Positions 7,109 to 16,404 of a stretch of DNA of 28,208 nt are shown piece after piece; positions within the stretch are counted from its first letter, which is position 1; the number at the start of each line of letters is the position of its first letter. The translations under genes and the position numbers were made by a program. Under the pieces are notes generated by a model. It saw only the letters and a program-made list of their open reading frames with translations, ran no database searches and was not told where the DNA came from. This DNA comes from an uncultured Bacilli bacterium (lineage in GTDB: Bacteria > Bacillota_I > Bacilli_A > RF39 > UBA660), in contig CAKOMU010000009.1 in NCBI GenBank assembly GCA_934096755.1, positions 1 to 28,208 on the forward strand, written 5' to 3'.

Positions 7109-8294
7109 CATAACCTCCCACTAACAAAGCTGTTATCCATGCAATAGTCAAATTATAACCACCACAATCGCCATCTAAATCGAGTATTTCACCGCAAAAA
7201 TATAAGTTAGGAATTATTTTTGATTCCATAGTTTTTAGGTTAACATCTGTTAAACTTATACCACCACTAGTAACTTGTGCTACTTCCATATCTTTAGGTT
7301 TTGCTATGTTTACTTTAAAATTTGTCAATAAATTAGCTATACTCCTTTGTTCTTTTAAAGGCAACTCTAACCATTTTTTATTTTTATCTATTTTAGTTTT
7401 TTTCAAAAGAGCATTTATTAATTTATAATCTATAAATCCTTCACACAACTCACTAATACTTCTCTTAGGAAATTTACTAGCCAAATTATTTAAATATGAA
7501 AACATATCTTCTGTTAACCAAGGAACAAAATTAAGACTCACTGTTACATTTTTATTTTCTTCGATATTTTTACTAACATCACGACTGATATTAAAAACAC
7601 AAATGCCACTGATACCATCTTTAGTTAACTGAATTTCTCCTTTTTCTTGTTTTAAAATCTTTTGATTCACTTCTAAAGAAACAATGCCCTCAAGTCTAAT
7701 ACCAGCCCAATCACTAATTGGATCTTTAATTTCTAAAGCCACCAAACTTGGTCTAGGCTTAACAACATGATGGCCTAATTGCTTAGCTAAATCATAACCC
7801 CAACTACTAGTACCAGTTTTTGGATAACTTAAACCTCCTGTTGCTAGCACCAACTTATCATAAATTTCACCATCAATGCTAAATTTTTGCTCTTTTATAT
7901 CAATCTTTTTAATATCTTTATCAAAACAAAATTGAGCATTTAACTCTCTTAACTTTTGAATAAGCACAGATTTTACACTAGTAGCTTTTTCACTAAAAGG
8001 ATACAAATAACCATTTTTATTTTTTAAAACTAAACCAAGGTCTCGCCATAAATTATCTACCATTTCTAAATTTTGGACCGTAATTACTTGCTCTATCAAT
8101 CCAGGAGTACTAGAATGATAGTGTTTTAAATCTTGATCTACATTTCCTAAATTACATCTTCCACTTCCTGTCATCAACAGTTTCTTACCACTATCACTAT
8201 TATGATCTATCACTGTCACTTGATAATTTTTTAACGCCATATTTAACGCACATACTAACCCAGAAGCTCCAGCTCCAATTATTGCTACTTTCAT
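7092..8294 (-). CDS. HI0933/YhiN-family FAD-dependent oxidoreductase
   Basis: Flavoprotein of 400 aa related to HI0933, YhiN and BaiN. The dinucleotide motif AIIGAGASGLVCALNMAL is at residues 4-21, followed by GKKLLMTGSGRCNLGN (about 36-51), LVLATGGLSYPKTGT, TSGGISLTDVN, and the C-terminal FAD-contact segment FCGEILDLDGDCGGYNL. This is full length for the family. Some relatives reduce bile-acid intermediates, but the family is broad and no substrate can be assigned. AAGGAAGA precedes the ATG, and a plausible promoter lies just upstream. It is the first gene of a unit with the second oxidoreductase and the 33-aa peptide. Confidence 0.9.
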   Translation of the reverse strand: MKVAIIGAGASGLVCALNMALKNYQVTVIDHNSDSGKKLLMTGSGRCNLGNVDQDLKHYHSSTPGLIEQVITVQNLEMVDNLWRDLGLVLKNKNGYLYPFSEKATSVKSVLIQKLRELNAQFCFDKDIKKIDIKEQKFSIDGEIYDKLVLATGGLSYPKTGTSSWGYDLAKQLGHHVVKPRPSLVALEIKDPISDWAGIRLEGIVSLEVNQKILKQEKGEIQLTKDGISGICVFNISRDVSKNIEENKNVTVSLNFVPWLTEDMFSYLNNLASKFPKRSISELCEGFIDYKLINALLKKTKIDKNKKWLELPLKEQRSIANLLTNFKVNIAKPKDMEVAQVTSGGISLTDVNLKTMESKIIPNLYFCGEILDLDGDCGGYNLTIAWITALLVGGYDDKNS

Positions 8295-8321
8295 AAAATC
8301 TTCCTTCTTCCTAGTCCTTTT

Positions 8322-8351
8322 ATTTTATCATTTTTTTCTATATTCAATCAA
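8322..8351 (-). promoter_or_regulatory. Promoter of the flavoprotein operon
   Basis: Minus strand: TTGATT (-35), an 18-nt spacer, then TAAAAT (-10) with a TGA extension in front. It lies between the pyk terminator and the HI0933-type gene, 27 nt before its ATG. Confidence 0.6.
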
Positions 8352-8352
8352 C

Positions 8353-8383
8353 AAAAAAGGTGACTAAATTCTAATCACCTTTT
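8353..8383 (-). terminator. Intrinsic terminator of pyk
   Basis: On the minus strand, AAAAGGTGA and TCACCTTTT form a perfect 9-bp stem with an 11-nt loop and a T run, 10 nt after the pyk stop. Confidence 0.88.
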
Positions 8384-8392
8384 AAATTAATA

Positions 8393-9787
8393 TTATTTAA
8401 TTTCTTCAATCTTTAAAAAGTCCGTAAGTCTTACTGTTGGTAATCCACCCGTAATTATAATTTTATCTTCTATTTGTAAATGAAAATAATCTTTAGCTTT
8501 TTCCATAACAGTTTTAACCAACAAATCTGTATCATCCATTAATGGCACCAATTCCGTATAAACACCATAATTCAAAGCTAAACTACGAGCCACTTTCTTC
8601 GAAGTACAACAAGCTAAAATTGGACAATTAGGTCTAAAATTACTAATCATTCTACTGCTATAACCACTTATAGCTTCTGCTACAATGGCTTTTACATCGA
8701 CATATTCAGTTAAATCAACCGCTGACTTGGCAATACATTCAGTTCTTCCAATATTACCAATGAAGCCAAAATGTTTAGCACTATGTGCTTCTGCATCAAA
8801 AGCAATATTTGCCATGTAAGACACTGTTTCCACCGGATATGCTCCTACCGTAGTTTCTCCACTTAACATTACAGCATCAGTACCATCCAAAACAGCATTA
8901 GCAACATCGGTAACTTCAGCTCTAGTCGGTCTTGAATTTTTCTTCATACTTTCTAACATTTCCGTTGCTACAATACAAAATTTACCATGTTCTCTTGCCT
9001 TTTTAACAATCATTTTTTGATAAACTGGCAATAAAGATATAGATACTTCTTCTCCTAAATCTCCTCTTGCTACCATGACACCGTCAACAACATCTAATAT
9101 TTCGTCTAAATTATCAATTCCTGTCTTACTTTCAATCTTAGCAATAATTTTAATATTGCCATTAACACTATCAATAATTTCTTTAGCATCCATAACATCT
9201 TGTTTTGTTGATACAAAAGACAATGCTAAAAAATCACCATCATGACTACAAGCATATTTAATATCTTCACGATCATCTTCACTAATAAAAGGAATATTTA
9301 AATCAACACCTGGAGCAAATAAACTTTTTTTGCTTCCTAAACATCCACCATTAATAATCTTACAAGTAACATATCCAATGCCTTTCTCAATAACTTGAAT
9401 TTTCATAAGACCATTTTCTAATTGGATAATATCTCCCAAATTTAAAGCATCAACGGCTTCTGGATGATTAACACTAAATCTTTCTTCATTCCCAATAACG
9501 TTTTCTTTCACAATTTTTATGACATTGCCAGGAACTAAAGAAATACCGCCTTCTTGAACTTCGCCATTTCGAAATTCTGGTCCTTTGGTATCAAATAAAA
9601 GTCCTAAATTAACATTACTTTCTTCATTAACTTGATGAACCAAATCAATTACGGTTTGTCTTTCTTCCATCGTCGCATGCGAGAAATTGACTCTAGCTAC
9701 GTTCATGCCTGCTTCAACCATTTTACGAAATACTTCGATTTTATTACTAGCAGGTCCAATACTACAAATAATTTTTGTTTTTTTCAA
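8393..9787 (-). CDS. pyk: Pyruvate kinase
   Basis: Converts phosphoenolpyruvate and ADP to pyruvate and ATP in glycolysis. Conserved parts: KTKIICSIGPAS at the N-terminus, RVNFSHAT, GLLFDTKGPEFRNG, the active-site IIAKIESKTGIDNLDEIL, VMVARGDLGEE and TDAVMLSGETTVGAYPVE. It has 464 aa from the chosen TTG start at 9787, so it lacks the extra C-terminal domain of the Bacillus enzyme and resembles the basic bacterial type. In-frame TTG (9808) and GTG (9799) starts exist upstream, but the family start (KKTKI directly after Met) and the promoter position favour 9787, with GGAGTGAAG as its likely ribosome-binding region. It is monocistronic: its own promoter upstream, a terminator downstream. Confidence 0.95.
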   Translation of the reverse strand: MKKTKIICSIGPASNKIEVFRKMVEAGMNVARVNFSHATMEERQTVIDLVHQVNEESNVNLGLLFDTKGPEFRNGEVQEGGISLVPGNVIKIVKENVIGNEERFSVNHPEAVDALNLGDIIQLENGLMKIQVIEKGIGYVTCKIINGGCLGSKKSLFAPGVDLNIPFISEDDREDIKYACSHDGDFLALSFVSTKQDVMDAKEIIDSVNGNIKIIAKIESKTGIDNLDEILDVVDGVMVARGDLGEEVSISLLPVYQKMIVKKAREHGKFCIVATEMLESMKKNSRPTRAEVTDVANAVLDGTDAVMLSGETTVGAYPVETVSYMANIAFDAEAHSAKHFGFIGNIGRTECIAKSAVDLTEYVDVKAIVAEAISGYSSRMISNFRPNCPILACCTSKKVARSLALNYGVYTELVPLMDDTDLLVKTVMEKAKDYFHLQIEDKIIITGGLPTVRLTDFLKIEEIK

Positions 9788-9814
9788 AACACACTTCACT
9801 CCCAACAATCATTA

Positions 9815-9843
9815 ATTTTACCATATTCTCTTTTTCTATGCAA
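9815..9843 (-). promoter_or_regulatory. Promoter of pyk
   Basis: Minus strand: TTGCAT (-35), exactly 17 nt, then TAAAAT (-10) preceded by TGG (extended -10). It occupies the short gap between the addA stop and pyk and predicts a short leader of about 20 nt. Confidence 0.75.
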
Positions 9844-9856
9844 TTCCCTAGTTAAA

Positions 9857-12800
9857 TTAGCTTAATTTTTTTACAGTCTTATCCAATAAAGAATACAAGT
9901 ACATTGTAACTTTTTTAGTACTAATATTACTTACATAATTCTTATAAACTTGTAATTGTTCTAAATATTTATCATCACTTAAATCTTTCAATTTATAATC
10001 GACTATCTTAATTTCATCAGGATATTCCAACATCAAATCAATAACTCCATGATATTCTTCAAAAACAAATTCCATTTCTTGATAAACTGAAGCTTTTGTA
10101 AAATTAAAATATTTCTCCAAATCTTTCTTAAAACTATTTTCTTCCCCATTATTTTTAAAATCAGTATACTCTAACATTTCATGTAATTTTGTTCCTATTT
10201 GCATTTTTTTCACAGTTGCCTTATCTATTACTTCTAAAATTGTTTTTGATGCTTTTTGTTTTTGTATTAAATTGCTTGCTATATCCAATGTACGAAATTC
10301 AATTGTTTCTTCACTGATTAAAGCATTTTCTTTAACATTCGTCATAATTTCGTAATCTTTCGTTAAATTTAATTCATTTAAATTAATAGGTTTTATATAC
10401 TTTTGCAAATTTAGGGCAATCGAACTAAAAAAATCATAAAAGGAACGATATTGCATTTCCTTTAAATAATCCAACTTGTTATTCACCTTTTGAGGATTTT
10501 TAAATTCAGGCATAACCATAATCATTTTTTCTTTTGCTCTAGTTAATGCCACATAAAAAAGACGTATTTTTTCGGCAATTTCATTTTCATAAAACTGATT
10601 CTTAATTAAAGTTTTTACAAAAGTAGTGCCAATTCCTTCTTGATAATAAGGTGTCAATATTCCATATTTATTATCAAACATAAAACGATTTTGTAAATCT
10701 CCCAAATTAAATTTTCGTTTAAAGCCCGCAAAATAACAGATTGGAAACTCTAAACCTTTAGATTTATGAATATTCATAATTTTAACACACATACCACTTG
10801 ATTTAGCTTCTTTATAACGTATTTCTTTTTGTTCTTCAATCATTTGTCCCAAATAAGCACTAAAATCTGTTATAGTAAAGCCTAAACTCCCCATATTTTT
10901 AGCCATATCTAATAGATAACTAAGACGTTTCTTAGCACCATCAATATTTCCTACAGTTATTAAGGACTCATAAATATTAAATTCTTGAATGATTTCTTCC
11001 ATAACCATCAAAGGAGTTTTTTCTTGAATATTTTTACTAATTTGCCAACACTTTTGATAAATATCAGTATTAAAAACTTTATTATTTTCTAAAATAGTAA
11101 ATATTTCTTGATCACTTAAATTTCCCACGTAACTTCTAGCAATACTTGTAAAATAATATTGCATATTTTTATCATACACTTTATTTTTTATTGCCAGAAT
11201 TAATCCAATAATATTTTTTATTATATAAATGTCAGTTTCATTCATCAAATTACTATCTTTATAAACATCCATAGGAATATGAAAGTACTCAAAGATTTTT
11301 TTATACAAAGAAAATGCTGTCCCACGATCTAAAATGATACAAAAATCATTATAAGTAATATCACGACATGACTCTAAATCAAAATCATAAACTTGATACT
11401 TATTTTTAATTTTTTCTTTAATATCTTTCGCAATTATAAAAGCTTCCTTTTCATCATTACTAAATTCTTTATCTTCATCGCTATAAATTAACAAATCCAT
11501 ATAATTATTATTGGTTGTAGAGCCTTTTTCTATATAAGCTTTATTACCATAAACCATGGCATGATTAACACCATAATCCACTCCACCTACTTCACCAATC
11601 ATTATGAAGTTAAATATTTCATTAATGTTAAAAAGTACTTCTTCTCTGGATCGAAAGTTTTTTAAAAGATCAATTTTTTCTCCTTTAATATGTTTCGCAT
11701 AATTATCATATTTATTTTTAAAAATATTAGGATTAGCATTACGAAAACGATAAATAGATTGCTTGATGTCACCCACCATATAAACATTATCATTTTCAAT
11801 TAAAGAAATAAAAATTTCTTGTAAATCACTAGTATCTTGATATTCATCGATCATTATTTCTTTAAAACCATATTTTAATTCATTTCTAATATTATCATTT
11901 CCTTGCACAATTTTAATGGCCATCTTAGCTATGTCGGTAAACTCATAAGCGTTTTTATTTTTTTTATAAACACTTAATCGGTCCTCCAATGATTTTATAA
12001 TTTCAATTATTATCTCAACATAATCTTTAGTACTTTTATAGGCTTGAATTAAATATTCTCGACTATATTTAATGCCTTCCATTATAGTAGCAAAATTTTC
12101 TTTAATTTCTTCTTTTAAAGCTATTCCAGCTTCATCTAAGCCACGAAACGCTGGTAATTTAAGCATATTTACCTTATATAAGTCATCATACTTATTTGGT
12201 TTAAATAATCTACTAACTTCATCATATAATTTTTGAAAGTTCTTTTCTTCCATAAAACTCTCAATTTGATAAATTTGACTTTCTAATAAATCAACTTTAT
12301 TTTTTAAATAGTTAAAATATTCTAAAAACATGTCATCGATATATTTATCATTATAAAAAGTATTAACATAATGTGTCAAATATTCTTCCTCATTGCTTTT
12401 TAAATTTAAACTTCCTGCAATATTTAATACTGCATCTTTAATTGACTGATCATCTCGACTTGTAAAATCTTTAATTAACTTTAAAAAGTTTGGCTCTTTC
12501 TTTTGATACAATTCCTCAAATATTTGGTCTAAGATCTTTTGTTTTTCAATATCAATGACCGAAGAATCAATAATTGTTATATCTTGTCCTATATTTAAAA
12601 CATAATGATATTTTTTTACTAAAGACAAGGCATATGCATCAAAAGTAGTTATATAGGCAGAATCGATATATTCTAATTGCAAAGGCAAATTAGCACCTTT
12701 AATTTTTTTACGAATTCGCATCGCCATTTCCCCTGCTGCTTCATTCGTAAAAGTCAGTATTAATATTTCTCTTATATCCACGCCATCTTGTAATTTTCTT

Positions 12801-12910
12801 AATACCCTTTGGGATAAAACCGCGGTCTTACCTGATCCAGCCCCAGCCGATACAATAATATTACTTCCTTCTTTATTAATGGCATCACTCTGCTCAATTG
12901 TCCATTTCAT
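9857..12910 (-). CDS. addA: AddA, helicase-nuclease subunit of AddAB
   Basis: UvrD-like 3'-5' helicase with a C-terminal nuclease domain; with AddB it resects DNA double-strand breaks for RecA-dependent repair. The helicase motifs are complete: SAGAGSGKTAVL (about 21-32), the Walker B segment IMIDEYQDTSDLQ, VGDIKQSIYRFRNANP, LLKNFRSREEV, MNIHKSKGLEFPICYF and RLFYVALTRAKEKM. The PD-(D/E)XK nuclease signature near the end is GVIDLMLEYPDEIKIVDYK. The protein is about 1017 aa, somewhat shorter than Bacillus AddA. The ATG at 12910 (MKWTIEQSDAI) fits the family start and has AGGTGG upstream; GTG and ATG codons just before it are alternatives. It overlaps the end of addB by 17 nt. Confidence 0.96.
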   Translation of the reverse strand: MKWTIEQSDAINKEGSNIIVSAGAGSGKTAVLSQRVLRKLQDGVDIREILILTFTNEAAGEMAMRIRKKIKGANLPLQLEYIDSAYITTFDAYALSLVKKYHYVLNIGQDITIIDSSVIDIEKQKILDQIFEELYQKKEPNFLKLIKDFTSRDDQSIKDAVLNIAGSLNLKSNEEEYLTHYVNTFYNDKYIDDMFLEYFNYLKNKVDLLESQIYQIESFMEEKNFQKLYDEVSRLFKPNKYDDLYKVNMLKLPAFRGLDEAGIALKEEIKENFATIMEGIKYSREYLIQAYKSTKDYVEIIIEIIKSLEDRLSVYKKNKNAYEFTDIAKMAIKIVQGNDNIRNELKYGFKEIMIDEYQDTSDLQEIFISLIENDNVYMVGDIKQSIYRFRNANPNIFKNKYDNYAKHIKGEKIDLLKNFRSREEVLFNINEIFNFIMIGEVGGVDYGVNHAMVYGNKAYIEKGSTTNNNYMDLLIYSDEDKEFSNDEKEAFIIAKDIKEKIKNKYQVYDFDLESCRDITYNDFCIILDRGTAFSLYKKIFEYFHIPMDVYKDSNLMNETDIYIIKNIIGLILAIKNKVYDKNMQYYFTSIARSYVGNLSDQEIFTILENNKVFNTDIYQKCWQISKNIQEKTPLMVMEEIIQEFNIYESLITVGNIDGAKKRLSYLLDMAKNMGSLGFTITDFSAYLGQMIEEQKEIRYKEAKSSGMCVKIMNIHKSKGLEFPICYFAGFKRKFNLGDLQNRFMFDNKYGILTPYYQEGIGTTFVKTLIKNQFYENEIAEKIRLFYVALTRAKEKMIMVMPEFKNPQKVNNKLDYLKEMQYRSFYDFFSSIALNLQKYIKPINLNELNLTKDYEIMTNVKENALISEETIEFRTLDIASNLIQKQKASKTILEVIDKATVKKMQIGTKLHEMLEYTDFKNNGEENSFKKDLEKYFNFTKASVYQEMEFVFEEYHGVIDLMLEYPDEIKIVDYKLKDLSDDKYLEQLQVYKNYVSNISTKKVTMYLYSLLDKTVKKLS

Positions 12911-15215
12911 CTTCATCACCACCTAATACCACTTCATCACTTTTATCTTTAAAACAAATATCTTTAAAATTACAATAAGTACAAGAATAATTTTTTTTCT
13001 TAACAATTTTAGGATTTATCGTAAAATGTCCTTGAATTATTTCCTTAATACCTTCTCCAATAATTTGTTTCACCTGTTTAATTAGATCATTCATATCTTC
13101 TTCATTTAACACTTTAGCACTACTAGAAAGAGTACCATCTTTTTTATACTTTAAGCCTTTTATTATTTTACTTTCTTTAAAATTTTCATCTAACAAAGTT
13201 AAAATTCTCTCATCACTATTAGAAAATCCTTGTAAACGCATATTGTCTTCTTTTTGTTCTCGTAATGTCTTGCGGGGATCAATATTACCAACCCTACTTA
13301 GTACCCTTTGTAAATAAAAACCACCGATAATAGAATCTTTAAACCTATCTGCTTTTTTTAATAAATAAAGATATATAGGCAATTGTAAATTCAATCCATA
13401 TTGTAATAAATCTAATTCAATATTTTTATTACCAGTTTTATAATCCACAACAGCAACTACTTCTTTACCATTGTAATTAGTATACATAACTTTATCGATA
13501 AAGCCTTTAAAAATTATTTCAAAATCTTCATACTTTTGAGAAATTACTAATTCTAATTCTAACAAATTACTTTTTAGTTGTGTATTTTCTCTTTGTAATT
13601 TTAAAATTTCTAAAACTTCTTCTAATTCTTCTCCTAACATTTCCAAAAAGAATTGTTCTTTAAAAGACAGTTCATAGCCATTTGCTTTTATAAATCTATT
13701 TATTTCTAAACTAACATCAATTTTTTTATCAATACCTAATTCTAAAATATGATGCACAACGGAACCCACAATACTTTTAAAATTTACTAAAAAAACATTT
13801 AAATTTAGAATTTTGCTAATATAGTAACGAAATGCACATTCATAATACATTTCTAAACTAGTGTAAGAAAGTTGTAATGTCTGCTCTAATTTTTCTTTTA
13901 AATCGGCCTGATCAATAAAAGAAAATTTATGATTATAAGTACGATATGGTATTTGCAAACTATTCTTAAACAATCCCAAATTTTGACTTTGCACATTAAA
14001 CTTATATAAATTATCTAAGTCAGTTGCATATGCTAGTTGACTATTTAGTTTAGCATAACTAATTTTATAATCTAGAGCAATATTTTTTACTTCTACTCCC
14101 AAAGTATCCACCAATAACGAAGGATAAACACTACCATTTTCACCTTGCAACTTATAAGTAATTGTCAAATTTGGTATCTTTTTAATCGCTTCACATAGTT
14201 TATTTTTTTCTAATACATTAAGTTCATAAGACATATCAAGTCCTAATTCTTTTTTTATATTATCACTAAAAAAATCATCATCCTTTTTAATTATAGGATA
14301 AACACCCAAATTAAAGCCTAGTAAAAACACATAATCATCTTTTTTAAAATGATCATACACGTCTTTTATTTCTATGGCATTATCATAAACCTGTTCTTCT
14401 AACATCGTATTTTTTAAATCATAAATAATAAATTCTTTTCGTAAATCTTTATCCTCTACTAAAACAGATTTATTAATAACCGTAATTAAATTATCGACAT
14501 TTTCATATTTATCTTTTAACAAAGAAACATTTTCTAAAATTGATAAACCATCATAATTGGTCAAAAATTCTTGAGCAATTTGTGTACTAAAATAACTATT
14601 ATTTTTTTTGATATTAATCGGTATCTTGTACAATTTGCTAAAGTAATCTAAGTATTTATTATAAGTAGGGTCACAAATCAGTTTAATTTTTTTTATATCA
14701 ACTTTTTGATACAGTAAATCCCCAATTTTATTCATCACCCACTCGACTTCTTCACTTATGTTTTGAGCTTCATATATATGAGGATTGTAATTTTTTTCAA
14801 GATCTAATGAAACAATTTCATAATCTAACTCTTGTAATAACATTTGTTCTTCTTTAGTTAAATAATTTAACCCCCACACTTTAACCTTTTTCTTAGCTAT
14901 AGCCTGACGAAAACTATTATCTATCTTTAACAAGTTTAAATTTAATAATTCATCTTTTATTTTTTGTAAAAACTGTACTTTTTCATTTTCCAAATCTTTT
15001 AAAAAATACATGTTTTCTACATAAATTCTAGCAATGTTAATATTTACTCGATATTTATTCATTATATAGCTTAAAGCTTCATCATCATAATCAAACAACA
15101 ACTTCTTTTTTAAACTTTTAAAATCATAAAATTTATACGTACAAAACTTTTTTTCTCGATTATTATCTTCTAAAATTTGTGTTTTGTTACCTTTGCTTGT
15201 AATTACTACATCCAC
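12894..15215 (-). CDS. addB: AddB-like subunit, shortened, no N-terminal Walker A
   Basis: Partner of AddA in the break-resection helicase-nuclease. The C-terminal nuclease and iron-sulfur region is convincing: YYECAFRYYISKIL supplies the first cysteine, VVDYKTGNKNIELDLLQYGL is the PD-(D/E)XK signature, and CTYCNFKDICF supplies the last three cysteines of the 4Fe-4S motif. At 773 aa the protein is far shorter than the roughly 1150 aa of Bacillus AddB, and its N-terminus shows no GxGxGK nucleotide-binding loop. The start is GTG at 15215 with GAGGT upstream; an overlapping ATG in another frame soon stops. It is followed by addA with an overlap, and a near-consensus promoter lies just upstream. 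Confidence 0.87.
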   Translation of the reverse strand: MDVVITSKGNKTQILEDNNREKKFCTYKFYDFKSLKKKLLFDYDDEALSYIMNKYRVNINIARIYVENMYFLKDLENEKVQFLQKIKDELLNLNLLKIDNSFRQAIAKKKVKVWGLNYLTKEEQMLLQELDYEIVSLDLEKNYNPHIYEAQNISEEVEWVMNKIGDLLYQKVDIKKIKLICDPTYNKYLDYFSKLYKIPINIKKNNSYFSTQIAQEFLTNYDGLSILENVSLLKDKYENVDNLITVINKSVLVEDKDLRKEFIIYDLKNTMLEEQVYDNAIEIKDVYDHFKKDDYVFLLGFNLGVYPIIKKDDDFFSDNIKKELGLDMSYELNVLEKNKLCEAIKKIPNLTITYKLQGENGSVYPSLLVDTLGVEVKNIALDYKISYAKLNSQLAYATDLDNLYKFNVQSQNLGLFKNSLQIPYRTYNHKFSFIDQADLKEKLEQTLQLSYTSLEMYYECAFRYYISKILNLNVFLVNFKSIVGSVVHHILELGIDKKIDVSLEINRFIKANGYELSFKEQFFLEMLGEELEEVLEILKLQRENTQLKSNLLELELVISQKYEDFEIIFKGFIDKVMYTNYNGKEVVAVVDYKTGNKNIELDLLQYGLNLQLPIYLYLLKKADRFKDSIIGGFYLQRVLSRVGNIDPRKTLREQKEDNMRLQGFSNSDERILTLLDENFKESKIIKGLKYKKDGTLSSSAKVLNEEDMNDLIKQVKQIIGEGIKEIIQGHFTINPKIVKKKNYSCTYCNFKDICFKDKSDEVVLGGDEDEMDN

Positions 15216-15234
15216 ATTTATCTACCTCTTATAA

Positions 15235-15264
15235 ATTATACTCAAAAACATTATTGTTTGGCAA
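15235..15264 (-). promoter_or_regulatory. Promoter of addB-addA
   Basis: Minus strand: TTGCCA (-35), 18 nt, perfect TATAAT (-10), 20 nt before the addB GTG. The -35 lies inside the last codons of the upstream ftsW-type gene. Confidence 0.72.
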
Positions 15265-16333
15265 TACTTAAAATAATACCTACACTAATCATACTAACGA
15301 GTAAACTAGAACCCCCATAAGAAAAAAATGGTAAGGTAACTCCAGTGACCGGAATAAGACCGATAACTACACTAAGATTTAAAATTGCTTGAATAATGAT
15401 TCCAAACCCTAAACCAAAAGCCAAATACTTATTAAATAAATTTTCACTTCTTAAAGCAATTTTAACTATTTTATAAAAAAGTAAAGCAAATAGACCAGCT
15501 ACAATTAAAATACCTAAAAAGCCAAATTCTTCGGCAATAATTGAAAAAATAAAATCAGTCTGCGGTTCAGGCAAATAAAATTGTTTTTGCCTACTTTTTA
15601 AAAATCCTTGTCCTAACAATCCTCCTGGCCCTATAGCATAAAGTGATTGAATAATTTGATAACCACTACCTAAAGGATCAACCCAAGGATTTAAAAAAGA
15701 AACAATTCGCGCCATACGATAAGGTGCTACAATAATTAATAAAACTACTCCTAATAGTCCTAAAAAACCAATTTTGACAAAAAATGAAAGTTTAACTCCA
15801 GATATAAACAAGATACTTACTAACGAAAGAACGATTACGACTCCGGTACCAAAATCTGGTTCCAACATAATTAAGAGAAAAAATACACCAATCACTAATA
15901 AAATTGGTAAAACGCCTTTTTTCACATCTCGCATCAATCGATTATTATTTGCTAAATATTTTGATACATAAATTATTAAACCTATTTTTGCAAATTCACT
16001 AGGCTGAATACCAAAACCACCAATACCAAACCAACTTCTACTTCCATTTCTAACTGTTCCTATACCAGGAATTAGTACTAATAACAATAAAATAAAGCAA
16101 ACAAGTAAAATAAGATTAGCTTTTTCATAATATATTTTAGGATTTACTTTCTGTAAAATAAAAACCATGATAATGGATATAATCAAAAATATACTTTGAG
16201 CTTTTACAAACTTAAAAGCATCATTAAACTTATATAATGCCCATATAGAACTGGCAGAATAAATCATGACAATTCCAAAAATGGCCATGCCAACAGCAAT
16301 TATAAACAAAGAAAAGTTTTTATTGTTTTTCAT
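15251..16333 (-). CDS. ftsW: FtsW/RodA/SpoVE-family peptidoglycan polymerase (SEDS)
   Basis: Multi-pass membrane glycosyltransferase that polymerises lipid II and works with a class B penicillin-binding protein. It has 360 aa with about ten membrane segments. SEDS signatures: GSRSWFGIGGFGIQPSEFAK (about 97-116), MLEPDFGTGVVI, GSGYQIIQSLYAIGPGGLLG, YLPEPQTDFIFSIIAEEFGF and the terminal LPFFSYGGSSLLVSM. The sequence is closer to the FtsW/SpoVE side than to RodA, but the division-versus-sporulation role cannot be decided here. AGGGG lies upstream of the ATG. The mraY terminator just upstream implies its own promoter, which I could not place with confidence. Confidence 0.92.
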   Translation of the reverse strand: MKNNKNFSLFIIAVGMAIFGIVMIYSASSIWALYKFNDAFKFVKAQSIFLIISIIMVFILQKVNPKIYYEKANLILLVCFILLLLVLIPGIGTVRNGSRSWFGIGGFGIQPSEFAKIGLIIYVSKYLANNNRLMRDVKKGVLPILLVIGVFFLLIMLEPDFGTGVVIVLSLVSILFISGVKLSFFVKIGFLGLLGVVLLIIVAPYRMARIVSFLNPWVDPLGSGYQIIQSLYAIGPGGLLGQGFLKSRQKQFYLPEPQTDFIFSIIAEEFGFLGILIVAGLFALLFYKIVKIALRSENLFNKYLAFGLGFGIIIQAILNLSVVIGLIPVTGVTLPFFSYGGSSLLVSMISVGIILSIAKQ

Positions 16334-16379
16334 ACTTTGCCCCTAGTTAAATATACTATTAAGCACTTAAATTAATTCT

Positions 16380-16404
16380 AAAAAAAATAGACTTTCGTCT
16401 ATTT
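16380..16404 (-). terminator. Intrinsic terminator overlapping the mraY stop codon
   Basis: Minus strand AAATAGAC, GAAA tetraloop, GTCTATTT and a T run: a perfect 8-bp stem. Its first bases are the mraY TAA stop. Confidence 0.85.
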
